Shown: positions 1 to 12,699 of the stretch, in pieces | Layout: every line of letters begins with the position of its first letter | How positions within the stretch are numbered: position 1 is the stretch's first letter | From: Eledone cirrhosa | Taxonomy: Eukaryota > Mollusca > Cephalopoda > Octopoda > Eledonidae | Assembly (NCBI GenBank): GCA_964016885.1 | Contig: OZ024744.1 | Span: forward strand, 23,730,798 to 23,794,797 | Reading direction: 5' to 3' | DNA length: 64,000 nucleotides | Notes under the pieces: model-generated | The model's input: only the letters and a program-made list of their open reading frames with translations | Told to the model about the DNA's origin: nothing | Databases searched by the model: none | Made by a program: the position numbers and the translations under genes

Positions 1-34
1 ACAACAGTTGAATCCTAAGAACTGACTCGTTTTA

Positions 35-68
35 TCAACAGTTCAACCTGAAGAACTGACTCGTTTTA
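35..68 (+). repeat. Monomer variant C (TCAACAGTTCAACC type)
   Basis: This 34-bp monomer starts with T instead of A, giving the junction TTTATCAAC, and has CAGTTCAACC in place of CAGTTGAATC. The copy here also has CTGAAG for CTTAAG; most copies keep CTTAAG. In the usual form the changes produce a longer perfect dyad, CAGTTC and GAACTG around an 8-base loop. In domain I the C monomer is almost always flanked by A upstream and D downstream, so it behaves as the centre of a fixed trimer. Domain III has further copies that begin with A rather than T. Confidence 0.93.
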
Positions 69-102
69 ACAACAGTTGAATCTTCAAATAAAACTCGTTT
101 TA
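69..102 (+). repeat. Monomer variant D (CTTCAAAT type)
   Basis: This 34-bp monomer resembles B but has CTTCAAATAAAACTCG, so it lacks the CTTAAG palindrome. It contains a small hairpin-capable dyad, TTGA-ATCT-TCAA, and keeps the TAAAAC/GTTTTA dyad of B. It normally follows variant C and often appears two or three times in a row. A derivative with GAAACTTCAAAT is common after 31 kb. Confidence 0.93.
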
Positions 103-136
103 ACAACAGTTGAATCTTAAGAACTGACTCGTTTTA
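103..136 (+). repeat. Monomer variant A (reference copy)
   Basis: This is a clean example of the most frequent monomer, 34 bp, 11 of 34 bases G or C. After the shared left part (ACAACAGTTGAATCTTAAG) it continues AACTGACTCGTTTTA. It holds an imperfect dyad with 5-bp arms, CAGTT and AACTG, around a 10-base loop containing CTTAAG. It has one CpG, in CTCG. Stop codons at monomer positions 9, 16 and 23 close all three forward frames. Common derivatives in the window carry CTCATTTT, GATTCG, CTGGTTTT or CTAGTTTT at the CpG end. Confidence 0.95.
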
Positions 137-170
137 ACAACAGTTGAATCTTAAGATAAAACTCGTTTTA
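137..170 (+). repeat. Monomer variant B (reference copy)
   Basis: This is the second main monomer, 34 bp, 9 of 34 bases G or C. It matches variant A up to CTTAAG and then has ATAAAACTCGTTTTA. That change removes the AACTG arm found in A but creates another dyad, TAAAAC-TC-GTTTTA, with 6-bp arms and a 2-base centre. Variants with CAGCTG or CAGATG instead of CAGTTG, and with CTAG at the CpG end (mainly after 35 kb), are frequent. Confidence 0.95.
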
Positions 171-577
171 ACAACAGCTGAATCTTAAGATAAAACTCGT
201 TTTAACAACAGTTGAATCTTAAGATAAAACTCGTTTTAACAACAGTTGAATCTTAAGAACTGACTCATTTTAACAACAGTTGAATCTTAAGAACTGATTC
301 GTTTTAACAACAGTTGAATCTTAAGATAAAACTCGTTTTAACAACAGTTGAATCTTAAGAACTGACTCGTTTTAACAACAGCTGAATCTTAAGATAAAAC
401 TCGTTTTACAACAGTTGAATCTTAAGAACTGACTCGTTTTATAAACAGTTCAACCTTAAGAACTGACTCGTTTTAACAACAGTTGAATCTTCAAATAAAA
501 CTCGTTTTAACAACAGTTGAATCTTCAAATAAAACTCGTTTTAACAACAGTTGAATCTTAAGAACTGATTCGTTTTA

Positions 578-678
578 ACAACAGCTGAATCGTAAGATAA
601 ACTCGTTTTAACAACAGTTGAATCTTAAGATAAACCTCGTTTTAACAACATTTGAATCTTAAGAACTGACTCGTTTTA
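578..678 (+). repeat. F-H-G trimer, 101 bp (reference copy)
   Basis: Three special monomers occur together: F (578-610), a 33-bp CAGCTG monomer with GATAAACTCG, one A shorter than B; H (611-644) with GATAAACCTCG; and G (645-678) with ACATTTGAATC instead of ACAGTTGAATC. The trimer recurs many times in domain I and again in domain III (near 40.32-40.40, 43.64-43.74 and 61.38-61.48 kb), usually before a CAGCTG or CAGCTGCATC monomer. It links the two domains. Confidence 0.9.
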
Positions 679-848
679 ACAACAGGCGAATCTTAAGATA
701 AAACTCGTTTTAACAACAGTTGAATCTTAAGAACTTACTCGTCTTATCAACAGTTCAACCTTAAGAACTGACTCGTTTTAACAACAGTTGAATCTTCAAA
801 TAAAACTCGTTTTAACAACAGTTGAATCTTCAAATAAAACTCGTTTTA

Positions 849-882
849 ACAACAGTTGAATATTATGATAAAACTCATTTTA
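849..882 (+). repeat. Monomer variant E (AATATTATG type)
   Basis: This 34-bp monomer carries AATATTATGATAAAACTCA. It has lost both the CTTAAG palindrome and the single CpG (CTCA instead of CTCG), making it the most AT-rich variant. It normally follows one or two D monomers and precedes a GATTCTTAAG or GGATCTTAAG B monomer. The last clear copy is at 32,879-32,912, so it is a marker of domain I-type sequence. Confidence 0.92.
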
Positions 883-3800
883 ACAACAGTTGGATCTTAA
901 GATAAAACTCGTTTTAACAACAGTTGAATCTTAAGAACTGACTCGTTTTAACAACAGTTGAATCTTAAGAACTGACTCGTTTTATCAACAGTTCAACCTT
1001 AAGAACTGACTCGTTTTAACAACAGTTGAATCTTCAAATAAAACTCGTTTTAACAACATTTGAATCTTAAGAACTAACTCGTTTTAACAACAGCTGAATC
1101 TTAAGATAAAACTCGTTTTAACAACAGTTGAATCTTAAGAACTGACTCGTTTTATCAACAGTTCAACCTTAAGAACTGACTCGTTTTAACAACAGTTGAA
1201 TCTTCAAATAAAACTCGTTTTAACAACAGTTGAATCTTAAGATAAAACTCGTTTTAACAACAGTTGAATCTTAAGAACTGACTCGTTTTAACAACAGTTG
1301 AATCTTAAGAACTAACTCGTTTTATCAACAGTTCAACCTTAAGAACTGACTCGTTTTAACAACAGTTGAATCTTCAAATAAAACTCGTTTTAACAACAGT
1401 TGATTCTTCAGAACTGACTCGTTTTAACAACAGTTGAATCTTAAGATAAAACTCGTTTTAACAACAGTTGAATCTTAAGAACTGACTCGTTTTAACAACA
1501 GCTGAATCTTAAGATAAAACTCGTTTTACAACAGTTGAATCTTAAGAACTGATTCGTTTTAACAACAGCTGAATATTAAGATAAACTCGTTTTAACAACA
1601 GTTGAATCTTAACATAAACCTCGTTTTAACAACATTTGAATCTTAAAAAGTTACTCGTTTTAACAACAGCTGGATCTTAAGATAAAACTCGTTTTAACAA
1701 CAGTTGAATCTTCAAATAAAACTCGTTTTAACAACAGTTGAATATTATGATAAAACTCATTTTAACAACAGTTGATTCTTAAGATAAAACTCGTTTTAAC
1801 AACAGTTGAATCTTAAGAACTGACTCGTTTTAACAACAGTTGAATCTTAAGAACTGACTCGTTTTATCAACAGTTCAACCTTAAGAACTGACTCGTTTTA
1901 ACAACAGATGAATCTTCAAATAAAACTCGTTTTAACAACAGTTGAATCTTAAGAACTCACTCGTTTTAACAACAGTTGAATCTTAAGATAAAACTCGTTT
2001 TAACAACAGTTGAATCTTAAGATAAAACTCGTTTTAACAACAGTGGAATCTTAAGAACTGACTCGTTTTAATAACAGTTGAATCTTAAGATAGAACTCGT
2101 TTTAACAACAGTTGAATCTTAAGAACTGACTCGTTTTAACAACAGCTGAATCTTAAGATAAAACTCGTTTTAACAAAAGCTGAATCTTAAGATAAACTCG
2201 TTTTAACAACAGTTGAATCTTAAGATAAACCTCGTTTTAACAACATTTGAATCTTAAGAACTGACTCGTTTTAACAACAGCTGAATCTTAAGATAAAACT
2301 CGTTTTAACAACAGTTGAATCTTAAGAACTGACTCGTTTTATCAACAGTTCAACCTTAAGAACTGACTCGTTTTAACAACAGTTGAATCTTCAAATAAAA
2401 CTTGTTTTAACAACAGTTGAATCTGCAAATAAAACTCGTTTTAACAACAGTTGAATATTATGATAAAACTCATTTAACAACAGTTGATTCTTAAGATAAA
2501 ACTCGTTTTAACAACAGTTGAATCTTAAGAACTGACTCGTTTTAACAACAGTTGAATCTTAAGAACTGACTCGTTTTATCAACAGTTCAACCTTAAGAAC
2601 TGAGTCGTTTTAACAACAGTTGAATCTTCAAATAAAACTCGTTTTAACAACAGTTGAATCTTAAGAACTGATTCGTTTTAACAACAGCTGAATCTTAAGA
2701 TAAACTCGTATTAACAACAGTTGAATCTTAAGATAAACCTCGTTTTAACAACATTTGAATCTTAAGAACTGACTCGTTTTAACAACAGCTGAATCTTAAG
2801 ATAAAACTCGTTTTGTCAACAGTTGATTCTTAAGAACTGACTCGTTTTATCAACAGTTCAACCTTAAGAACTGACTCGTTTTAACAACAGTTGAATCTTC
2901 AAATAAAACTCGTTTTAACAACAGTTGAATCTTCAAATAAAACTCGTTTTAACAACAGTTGAATATTATGATGAAACTCATTTTAACAACAGCTGATTCT
3001 TAAGATAAAACTCGTTTTAACAACAGTTGAATCTTAAGAACTGGCTCGTTTTAACAACAGGTGAATCTTAAGATAAAACTCGTTTTAACAACAGTTGGAT
3101 CTTAAGATAAAACTGGTTTTAACAACAGTTGAATCTTAAGAACTGACTCGTTTTAACAACAGTTGAATCTTAAGAACTGACTCGTTTTAACAACAGTTGA
3201 ATCTTAAGATAAAACTCGTTTTAACAACAGCTGAATCTTAAGATAAAACTCGTTTTAACAACAGTTGAATCTTAAAAACTGACTCATTTTAACAACAGCT
3301 GAATCTTAAGATAAAACTCGTTTTACAACAGTTGAATCTTAAGAACTGATTCGTTTTAACAACAGCTGAATCTTAAGATAAACTCGTTTTAACAACAGTT
3401 GAATCTTAACATAAACCTCGTTTTAACAACATTTGAATCTTAAAAACTGACTCGTTTTAACAACAGCTGAATCTTAAGTTAAAACTCGTTTTAACAATAG
3501 TTGAATCTTAAGAACTGACTCGTTTTATCAACAGTTCAACCTTAAGAACTGACTCGTTTTAACAACAGTTGAATCTTCAAATAAAACTCGTTTTAACAAC
3601 AGTTGAATATTATGATAAAACTCATTTTAACAACAGTTGATTCTTAAGATAAAACTCGTTTTAACAACAGTTGAATCTTAAGAACTGACTCGTTTTAACA
3701 ACAGTTGAATCTTAAGAACGAACTCGTTTTATCAACAGTTCAACCTTAAGAACTGACTCGTTTTAACAACAGTTGAATCTTCAAATAAAACTCGTTTTAA

Positions 3801-4138
3801 CAACAGTTGAATCTTAAGAACTGACTCGTTTTAACAACAGCTGAATCTTAAGATAAAACTCGTTTTAACGACAGTTGAATCTTACGAACTGACTCGTTTT
3901 ATCAACAGTTCAACCTTAAGAACTGACTCATTTTAACAACAGTTGAATCTTCAAATAAAACTCGTTTTAACAACAGTTGAATCTTAAGAACTGATTCGTT
4001 TTAACAACAGCTGAATCTTAAGATAAACTCGTTTTAACAACAGTTGAATCTTAAGATAAACCTCGTTTTAACAACATTTGAATCTTAAGAACTGACTCGT
4101 TTTAACAACAGCTGCATCTTAAGATAAAACTCGTTTTA

Positions 4139-7100
4139 ACAACAGTTGAATCCTAAGAACTGACTCGTTTTATCAACAGTTCAACCTGAAGAACTGACTC
4201 GTTTTAACAACAATTTAATCTTCAAATAAAACTCGTTTTAACAACAGTTGAATCTTAAGAACTGACTCGTTTTAACAACAGTTGAATCTTAAGATAAAAC
4301 TCGTTTTAACAACAGCTGAATCTTAAGATAAAACTCGTTTTAACAACAGTTGAATCTTAAGATAAAACTCGTTTTAACAACAGTTGAATCTTAAGAACTG
4401 ACTCATTTTAACAACAGTTGAATCTTAAGAACTGATTCGTTTTAACAACAGTTGAATCTTAAGATAAAACTCGTTTTAACAACAGTTGAATCTTAAGAAC
4501 TGACTCGTTTTAACAACAGCTGAATCTTAAGATAAAACTCGTTTTACAACAGTTGAATCTTAAGAACTGACTCGTTTTATAAACAGTTCAACCTTAAGAA
4601 CTGACTCGTTTTAACAACAGTTGAATCTTCAAATAAAACTCGTTTTAACAACAGTTGAATCTTCAAATAAAACTCGTTTTAACAACAGTTGAATCTTAAG
4701 AACTGATTCGTTTTAACAACAGCTGAATCGTAAGATAAACTCGTTTTAACAACAGTTGAATCTTAAGATAAACCTCGTTTTAACAACATTTGAATCTTAA
4801 GAACTGACTCGTTTGAACAACAGCTGAATCTTAAGATAAAACTCGTTTTAACAACAGTTGAATCTTAAGAACTTACTCGTCTTATCAACAGTTCAACCTT
4901 AAGAACTGACTCGTTTTAACAACAGTTGAATCTTCAAATAAAACTCGTTTTAACAACAGTTGAATCTTCAAATAAAACTCGTTTTAACAACAGTTGAATA
5001 TTATGATAAAACTCATTTTAACAACAGTTGATTCTTAAGATAAAACTCGTTTTAACAACAGTTGAATCTTAAGAACTGACTCGTTTTAACAACAGCTGAA
5101 TCTTAAGATAAAATTCGTTTTAACAATAGTTGAATGTTAAGAACTGGTTCGTTTTAACAACAGTTGGATCTTAAGATAAAACTCGTTTTAACAACAGTTG
5201 AATCTTAAGAACTGACTCGTTTTAACAACAGTTGAATCTTAAGAACTGACTCGTTTTATCAACAGTTCAACCTTAAGAACTGACTCGTTTTAACAACAGT
5301 TGAATCTTCAAATAAAACTCGTTTTAACAACAGTTGAATCTTAAGAACTGATTCGTTTTAACAACAGCTGAATCTTAAGATAAACTCGTATTAACAACAG
5401 TTGAATCGTAAGATAAACCTCGTTTTAACAACATTTGAATCTTAAGAACTAACTCGTTTTAACAACAGCTGAATCTTAAGATAAAACTCGTTTTAACAAC
5501 AGTTGAATCTTAAGAACTGACTCGTTTTATCAACAGTTCAACCTTAAGAACTGACTCGTTTTAACAACAGTTGAATCTTCAAATAAAACTCGTTTTAACA
5601 ACAGTTGAATCTTAAGATAAAACTCGTTTTAACAACAGATGAATCTTAAGATAAAACTCGTTTTAACAACAGTGGAATCTTAAGAACTGACTCGTTTTAA
5701 TAACAGTTGAATCTTAAGATAAAACTCGTTTTAACAACAGTTGAATCTTAAGAACTGACTCGTTTTAACAACAGCTGAATCTTAAGATAAAACTCGTTTT
5801 AACAAAAGCTGAATCTTAAGATAAACTCGTTTTAACAACAGTTGAATCTTAAGATAAACCTCGTTTTAACAACATTTGAATCTTAAGAACTGACTCGTTT
5901 TAACAACAGCTGAATCTTAAGATATAACTCGTTTTAACAACAGTTGAATCTTAAGAACTGACTCGTCTTATCAACAGTTCAACCTTAAGAACTGACTCGT
6001 TTTAACAACAGTTGAATCTTCAAATAAAACTCGTTTTAACAACAGTTGAATCTGCAAATAAAACTCGTTTTAACAACAGTTGAATCTTCAAATAAAACTC
6101 GTTTTAACAACAGTTGAATATTATGATAAAACTCATTTAACAACAGTTGATTCTTAAGATAAAACTCGTTTTAACAACAGTTGAATCTTAAGAACTGACT
6201 CGTTTTAACAACAGCTGAATCTTAAGATAAAACTCGTTTTAACAACAGTTGAATCTTAAGATAAAATTCGTTTTAACAATAGTTGAATGTTAAGAACTGG
6301 TTCGTTTTAACAACAGATGGATCTTAAGATAAAACTCGTTTTAACAACAGTTGAATCTTAAGAACTGACTCGTTTTAACAACAGTTGAATCTTAAGAACT
6401 GACTCGTTTTATCAACAGTTCAACCTTAAGAACTGAGTCGTTTTAACAACAGTTGAATCTTCAAATAAAACTCGTTTTAACAACAGTTGAATCTTAAGAA
6501 CTGATTCGTTTTAACAACAGCTGAATCTTAAGATAAACTCGTATTAACAACAGTTGAATCTTAAGATAAACCTCGTTTTAACAACATTTGAATCTTAAGA
6601 ACTGACTCGTTTTAACACAGCTGAATCTTAACATAAAACTCGTTTTAACAACAGTTGATTCTTAAGAACTGACTCGTTTTATCAACAGTTCAACCTTAAG
6701 AACTGACTCGTTTTAACAACTGTTGAATCTTCAAATAAAACTCGTTTTAACAACAGTTGAATATTATGATGAAACTCATTTTAACAACAGCTGATTCTTA
6801 AGATAAAACTCGTTTTAACAACAGTTGAATCTTAAGAACTGACTCGTTTTAACAACAGCTGAATCTTAAGATAAAACTCGTTTTAACAACAGTTGAATCT
6901 TAAGATAAAATTCGTTTTAACAATAGTTGAATGTTAAGAACTGGTTCGTTTTAACAACAGTTGGATCTTAAGATAAAACTGGTTTTAACAACAGTTGAAT
7001 CTTAAGAACTGACTCGTTTTAACAACAGTTGAATCTTAAGAACTGACTCGTTTTAACAACAGTTGAATCTTAAGATAAAACTCGTTTTAACAACAGCTGA

Positions 7101-8106
7101 ATCTTAAGATAAAACTCGTTTTAACAACAGTTGAATCTTAAAAACTGACTCATTTTAACAACAGTTGAATCTTAAGAACTGATTCGTTTTAACAACAGAT
7201 GAATCTTAAGATAAAACTCGTTTTAACAACAGTTGAATCTTAAGAACTGACTCGTTTTAACAACAGCTGAATCTTAAGATAAAACTCGTTTTACAACAGT
7301 TGAATCTTAAGAACTGATTCGTTTTAACAACAGCTGAATCTTAAGATAAACTCGTTTTAACAACAGTTGAATCTTAACATAAACCTCGTTTTAACAACAT
7401 TTGAATCTTAAAAACTGACTCGTTTTAACAACAGCTGAATCTTAAGATAAAACTCGTTTTAACAACAGTTGAATCTTAAGAACTGACTCGTTTTATCAAC
7501 AGTTCAACCTTAAGAACTGACTCGTTTTAACAACAGTTGAATCTTCAAATAAAACTCGTTTTAACAACAGTTGAATATTATGATAAAACTCATTTTAACA
7601 ACAGTTGATTCTTAAGATAAAACTCGTTTTAACAACAGTTGAATCTTAAGAACTGACTCGTTTTAACAACAGTTGAATCTTAAGAACTAACTCGTTTTAT
7701 CAACAGTTCAACCTTAAGAACTGACTCGTTTTAACAACAGTTGAATCTTCAAATAAAACTCGTTTTAACAACAGTTGAATCTTAAGAACTGACTCGTTTT
7801 AACAACAGCTGAATCTTAAGATAAAACTCGTTTTAACGACAGTTGAATCTTACGAACTGACTCGTTTTATCAACAGTTCAACCTTAAGAACTGACTCATT
7901 TTAACAACAGTTGAATCTTCAAATAAAACTCGTTTTAACAACAGTTGAATCTTAAGAACTGATTCGTTTTAACAACAGCTGAATCTTAAGATAAACTCGT
8001 TTTAACAACAGTTGAATCTTAAGATAAACCTCGTTTTAACAACATTTGAATCTTAAGAACTGACTCGTTTTAACAACAGCTGCATCTTAAGATAAAACTC
8101 GTTTTA
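4139..8106 (+). repeat. Domain I higher-order repeat, copy 2
   Basis: This copy starts at the GAATCCTAAG marker (4,148 for the GAATCC itself). Its offset to copy 1 falls from 4,138 bp near the start to 3,629 bp at the GTGGAATC marker (2,043 to 5,672) and recovers to 3,968 bp at the end. The differences are net losses and gains of blocks, including three insertions of the GAATGTTAAG block near 5.13, 6.29 and 6.93 kb. Confidence 0.8.
5123..5156 (+). repeat. Monomer variant with GAATGTTAAG and CTGGTTCG
   Basis: This 34-bp monomer reads ACAATAGTTGAATGTTAAG then AACTGGTTCG. It usually follows a B monomer with AAATTCG and precedes a GGATC monomer, forming a recognisable block. The block is absent from the first 4.1 kb and present repeatedly from about 5.1 to 26.3 kb (for example 12,971, 15,514 and near 19.5, 22.1 and 24.3 kb). 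It is a useful phase marker within domain I; some copies have ACGATAG. Confidence 0.88.
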
Positions 8107-11058
8107 ACAACAGTTGAATCCTAAGAACTGACTCGTTTTATCAACAGTTCAACCTGAAGAACTGACTCGTTTTAACAACAGTTGAATCTTCAAATAAAAC
8201 TCGTTTTAACAACAGTTGAATCTTAAGAACTGACTCGTTTTAACAACAGTTGAATCTTAAGATAAAACTCGTTTTAACAACAGCTGAATCTTAAGATAAA
8301 ACTCGTTTTAACAACAGTTGAATCTTAAGATAAAACTCGTTTTAACAACAGTTGAATCTTAAGAACTGACTCATTTTAACAACAGTTGAATCTTAAGAAC
8401 TGATTCGTTTTAACAACAGTTGAATCTTAAGATAAAACTCGTTTTAACAACAGTTGAATCTTAAGAACTGACTCGTTTTAACAACAGCTGAATCTTAAGA
8501 TAAAACTCGTTTTACAACAGTTGAATCTTAAGAACTGACTCGTTTTATAAACAGTTGAATCTTCAAATAAAACTCGTTTTAACAACAGTTGAATCTTCAA
8601 ATAAAACTCGTTTTAACAACAGTTGAATCTTCAAATAAAACTCGTTTTAACAACAGTTGAATCTTAAGAACTGATTCGTTTTAACAACAGCTGAATCGTA
8701 AGATAAACTCGTTTTAACAACAGTTGAATCTTAAGATAAATCTCGTTTTAACAACATTTGAATCTTAAGAACTGACTCGTTTTAACAACAGCTGAATCTT
8801 AAGATAAAACTCGTTTTAACAACAGTTGAATCTTAAGAACTTACTCGTCTTATCAACAGTTCAACCTTAAGAACTGACTCGTTTTAACAACAGTTGAATC
8901 TTCAAATAAAACTCGTTTTAACAACAGTTGAATCTTCAAATAAAACTCGTTTTAACAACAGTTGAATATTATGATAAAACTCATTTTAACAACAGTTGAT
9001 TCTTAAGATAAAACTCGTTTTAACAACAGTTGAATCTTAAGAACTGACTCGTTTTAACAACAGCTGAATCTTAAGATAAAATTCGTTTTAACAATAGTTG
9101 AATGTTAAGAACTGGTTCGTTTTATCAACAGTTGGATCTTAAGATAAAACTCGTTTTAACAACAGTTGAATCTTAAGAACTGACTCGTTTTAACAACAGT
9201 TGAATCTTAAAACTGACTCGTTTTATCAACAGTTCAACCTTAAGAACTGACTCGTTTTAACAACAGTTGAATCTTCAAATAAAACTCGTTTTAACAACAG
9301 TTGAATCTTAAGAACTGATTCGTTTTAACAACAGCTGAATCTTAAGATAAACTCGTATTAACAACAGTTGAATCGTAAGATAAACCTCGTTTTAACAACA
9401 TTTGAATCTTAAGAACTAATTCGTTTTAACAACAGCTGAATCTTAAGATAAAACTCGTTTTAACAACAGTTGAATCTTAAGAACTGACTCGTTTTATCAA
9501 CAGTTCAACCTTAAGAACTGACTCGTTTTAACAACAGTTGAATCTTCAAATAAAACTCGTTTTAACAACAGTTGAATCTTCAAATAAAACTCGTTTTAAC
9601 AACAGTTGAATATTATGATAAAACTCATTTTAACAACAGCTGATTCTTAAGATAAAACTCGTTTTAACAACAGTTGAATCTTAAGAACTGACTCGTTTTA
9701 ACAACAGATGAATCTTAAGATAAAACTCGTTTTACCAACAGTTGAATCTTAAGATAAAATTCGTTTTAACGATAGTTGAATGTTAAGAACTGGTTCGTTT
9801 TAACAACAGTTGGATCTTAAGATAAAACTCGTTTTAACAACAGCTGAATCTTAAGAACTGACTCGTTTTAACAACAGTTGAATCTTAAGAACTGACTCGT
9901 TTTAACAACAGTTGAATCTTAAGATAAAACTCGTTTTAACAACAGCTGAATCTTAAGATAAAACTCGTTTTAACAACAGTTGAATCTTAAGAACTGACTC
10001 ATTTTAACAACAGTTGAATCTTAAGAACTGATTCGTTTTAACAACAGATGAATCTTAAGATAAAACTCGTTTTAACAACAGTTGAATCTTAAGAACTGAC
10101 TCGTTTTAACAACAGCTGAATCTTAAGATAAAACTCGTTTTACAACAGTTGAATCTTAAGAACTGATTCGTTTTAACAAAAGCTGAATCTTAACATAAAA
10201 CTCGTTTTAACAACAGTTGAATCTTAAGAACTGACTCGTTTTATCAACAGTTCAACCTTAAGAACTGACTCGTTTTAACAACAGTTGAATCTTCAAATAA
10301 AACTCGTTTTAACAACAGTTTAATCTTCAAATAAAACTCGTTTTAACAACAGTTGAATATTATGATAAAACTCATTTTAACAACAGTTGATTCTTAATAT
10401 AAAACTCGTTTTAACAACAGTTGAATCTTAAGAACTGACTCGTTTTAACAACAGTTGAATCTTAAGAACTAACTCGTTTTATCAACAGTTCAACCTTAAG
10501 AACTGACTCGTTTTAACAACAGTTGAATCTTCAAATATAACTCGTTTTAACAACAGTTGAATCTTAAGAACTCACTCGTTTTAACAACAGTTGAATCTTA
10601 AGATAAAACCCGTTTTAACAACAGTTGAATCTTAAGATAAAACTCGTTTTAACAACAGTGGAATCTTAAGAACTGACTCCTTTTAATAACAGTTGAATCT
10701 TAAGATAAAACTCGTTTTAACAACAGTTGAATCTTAAGAACTGACTCGTTTTAACAACAGCTGAATCTTAAGATAAAACTCGTTTTAACGACAGTTGAAT
10801 CTTAAGAACTGACTCGTTTTATCAACAGTTCAACCTTAAGATCTGACTCATTTTAACAACAGTTGAATCTTCAAATAAAACTCGTTTTAACGACAGTTGT
10901 ATCTTAAGAACTGATTCGTTTTAACAACAGCTGAATCTTAAGATAAACTCGTTTTAACAACAGTTGAATCTTAAGATAAACCTCGTTTTAACAACATTTG
11001 AATCTTAAGAACTGACTCGTTTTAACAACAGCTGCATCTTAAGATAAAACTCGTTTTA
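8107..11058 (+). repeat. Domain I higher-order repeat, shortened copy 3
   Basis: This copy runs from the GAATCCTAAG marker at 8,107 to the next at 11,059, only 2,952 bp. One A-C-D trimer near 8.54 kb lacks its C part that other copies keep. It is duplicated at 18,488-21,474; the offset is 10,381 bp at the start and 10,416 bp from the ACTAATTCG marker on (9,415 to 19,831), so the later copy has one net extra monomer. Confidence 0.8.
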
Positions 11059-12699
11059 ACAACAGATGAATCCTAAGAACTGACTCGTTTTATCAACAGT
11101 TCAACCTGAAGAACTGACTCGTTTTAACAACAGTTGAATCTTCAAATAAAACTCGTTTTAACAACAGTTGAATCTTAAGAACTGACTCGTTTTAACAACA
11201 GTTGAATCTTAAGATAAAACTCGTTTTAACAACAGCTGAATCTTAAGATAAAACTCGTTTTAACAACAGTTGAATCTTAAGATAAAACTCGTTTTAACAA
11301 TAGTTGAATCTTAAGAACTGACTCATTTTAACAACAGTTGAATCTTAAGAACTGACTCGTTTTAACAACAGCTGAATCTTAAGATAAAACTCGTTTTAAC
11401 AACAGTTGAATCTTAAGAACTGACTCGTCTTATCAACAGTTCAACCTTAAGAACTGACTCGTTTTAACAACAGTTGAATCTTCAAATAAAACTCGTTTTA
11501 ACAACAGTTGAATCTTCAAATAAAACTCGTTTTAACAACAGCTGAATATTATGATAAAACTCATTTTAACAACAGTTGATTCTTAAGATACAACTCGTTC
11601 TAACAACAGTTGAATCTTAAGAACTGACTCGTTTTAACAACAGCTGAATCTTAAGATAAAACTCGTTTTAACAACAGTTGAATCTTAAGATAAAATTCGT
11701 TTTAACAATAGTTGAATGTTAAGAACTGGTTCGTTTTAACAACAGTTTGATCTTAAGATAAAACTCGTTTTAACAACTGTTGAATCTTAAGAACTGACTC
11801 GTTTTAACAACAGTTGAATCTTAAGAACTGACTCGTTTTATCAACAGTTCAACCTTAAGAACTGACTCGTTTTAACAACAGTTGAATCTTCAAATAAAAC
11901 TCGTTTTAACAACAGTTGAATCTTAAGAACTGATTCGTTTTAACAACAGCTGAATCTTAAGATAAACTCGTTTTAACAACAGTTGAATCTTAAGATAAAC
12001 CTCGTTTTAACAACATTTGAATCTTAAGAACTGACTCGTTTTAACAACAGTTGAATCTTAAGATAAAACTCGTTTTAACAACAGTTGAATCTTAAGAACT
12101 GACTCGTTTTATCAACAGTTCAACCTTAAGAACTGACTCGTTTTAACAACAGTTGAATCTTCAAATAAAACTCGTTTTAACAACAGTTGAATCTTCAAAT
12201 AAAACTCGTTTTAACAACAGTTGAATATTATGATAAAACTCATTTTAACAACAGCTGATTCTTAAGATAAAACTCGTTTTAACAACAGTTGAATCTTAAG
12301 AACGTACTCGTTTTAACAACAGCTGAATCTTAAGATAAAACTCGTTTTAACAACAGTTGAATCTTAAGATAAAATTCGTTTTAACAACAGCTGAATCTTA
12401 AGATAAAACTCGTTTTACAACAGTTGAATCTTAAGAACTGACTCGTTTTAATAACAGTTGAATCTTAAGTACTGACTCGTTTTATCAACAGTTCAACCTT
12501 ACGAACTGACTCATTTTAACAACAGTTGAATCTTCAAATAAAACTCGTTTTAACAGCTGTTGAATCTTCAAATAAAACTCGTTTTAACAACAGTTGAATC
12601 TTCAAATAAAACTCGTTTTAACAACAGTTGAATATTATGATAAAACTCATTTTAACAACAGTTGATTCTTAAGATAAAACTCGTTTTAACAACAGTTGA
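11059..12699 (+). repeat. Domain I higher-order repeat, partial copy 4
   Basis: This segment starts with the CAGATGAATCC form of the HOR marker. It matches 21,475 onward at a constant offset of 10,416 bp, checked at the CTTAAGTACTG variant (12,467 to 22,883). It breaks off near 12.7 kb, where the sequence jumps to the phase seen at 4,871 (ACTTACTCGTCTT). The join is therefore an internal recombination or amplification junction. Confidence 0.75.

Larger units (their letters stand above)
1..102 (+). repeat. A-C-D trimer module, 102 bp (reference copy)
   Basis: Three monomers occur in the order A, C, D as a block through domain I (for example also near 430-530, 730-830 and 960-1,060). The copy at the window start belongs to the diagnostic form with GAATCCTAAG in A and CAACCTGAAG in C. 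That form recurs at 4139, 8107, 11059 (with CAGATG), 18488, 21475 and 25616 and was used here to phase the higher-order repeat. Confidence 0.9.
1..4138 (+). repeat. Domain I higher-order repeat, copy 1
   Basis: This is the first full domain I HOR, from the GAATCCTAAG monomer at the window start to the next one at 4139. The marker offset is 4,138 bp both at the HOR start and at the ACTTACTCGTCTT variant (733 to 4,871). It lacks the GAATGTTAAG/CTGGTTCG block found in later copies. Relative to copy 2 it carries about 509 bp extra (15 monomers) before 2,043. No feature other than monomers is present. Confidence 0.82.
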
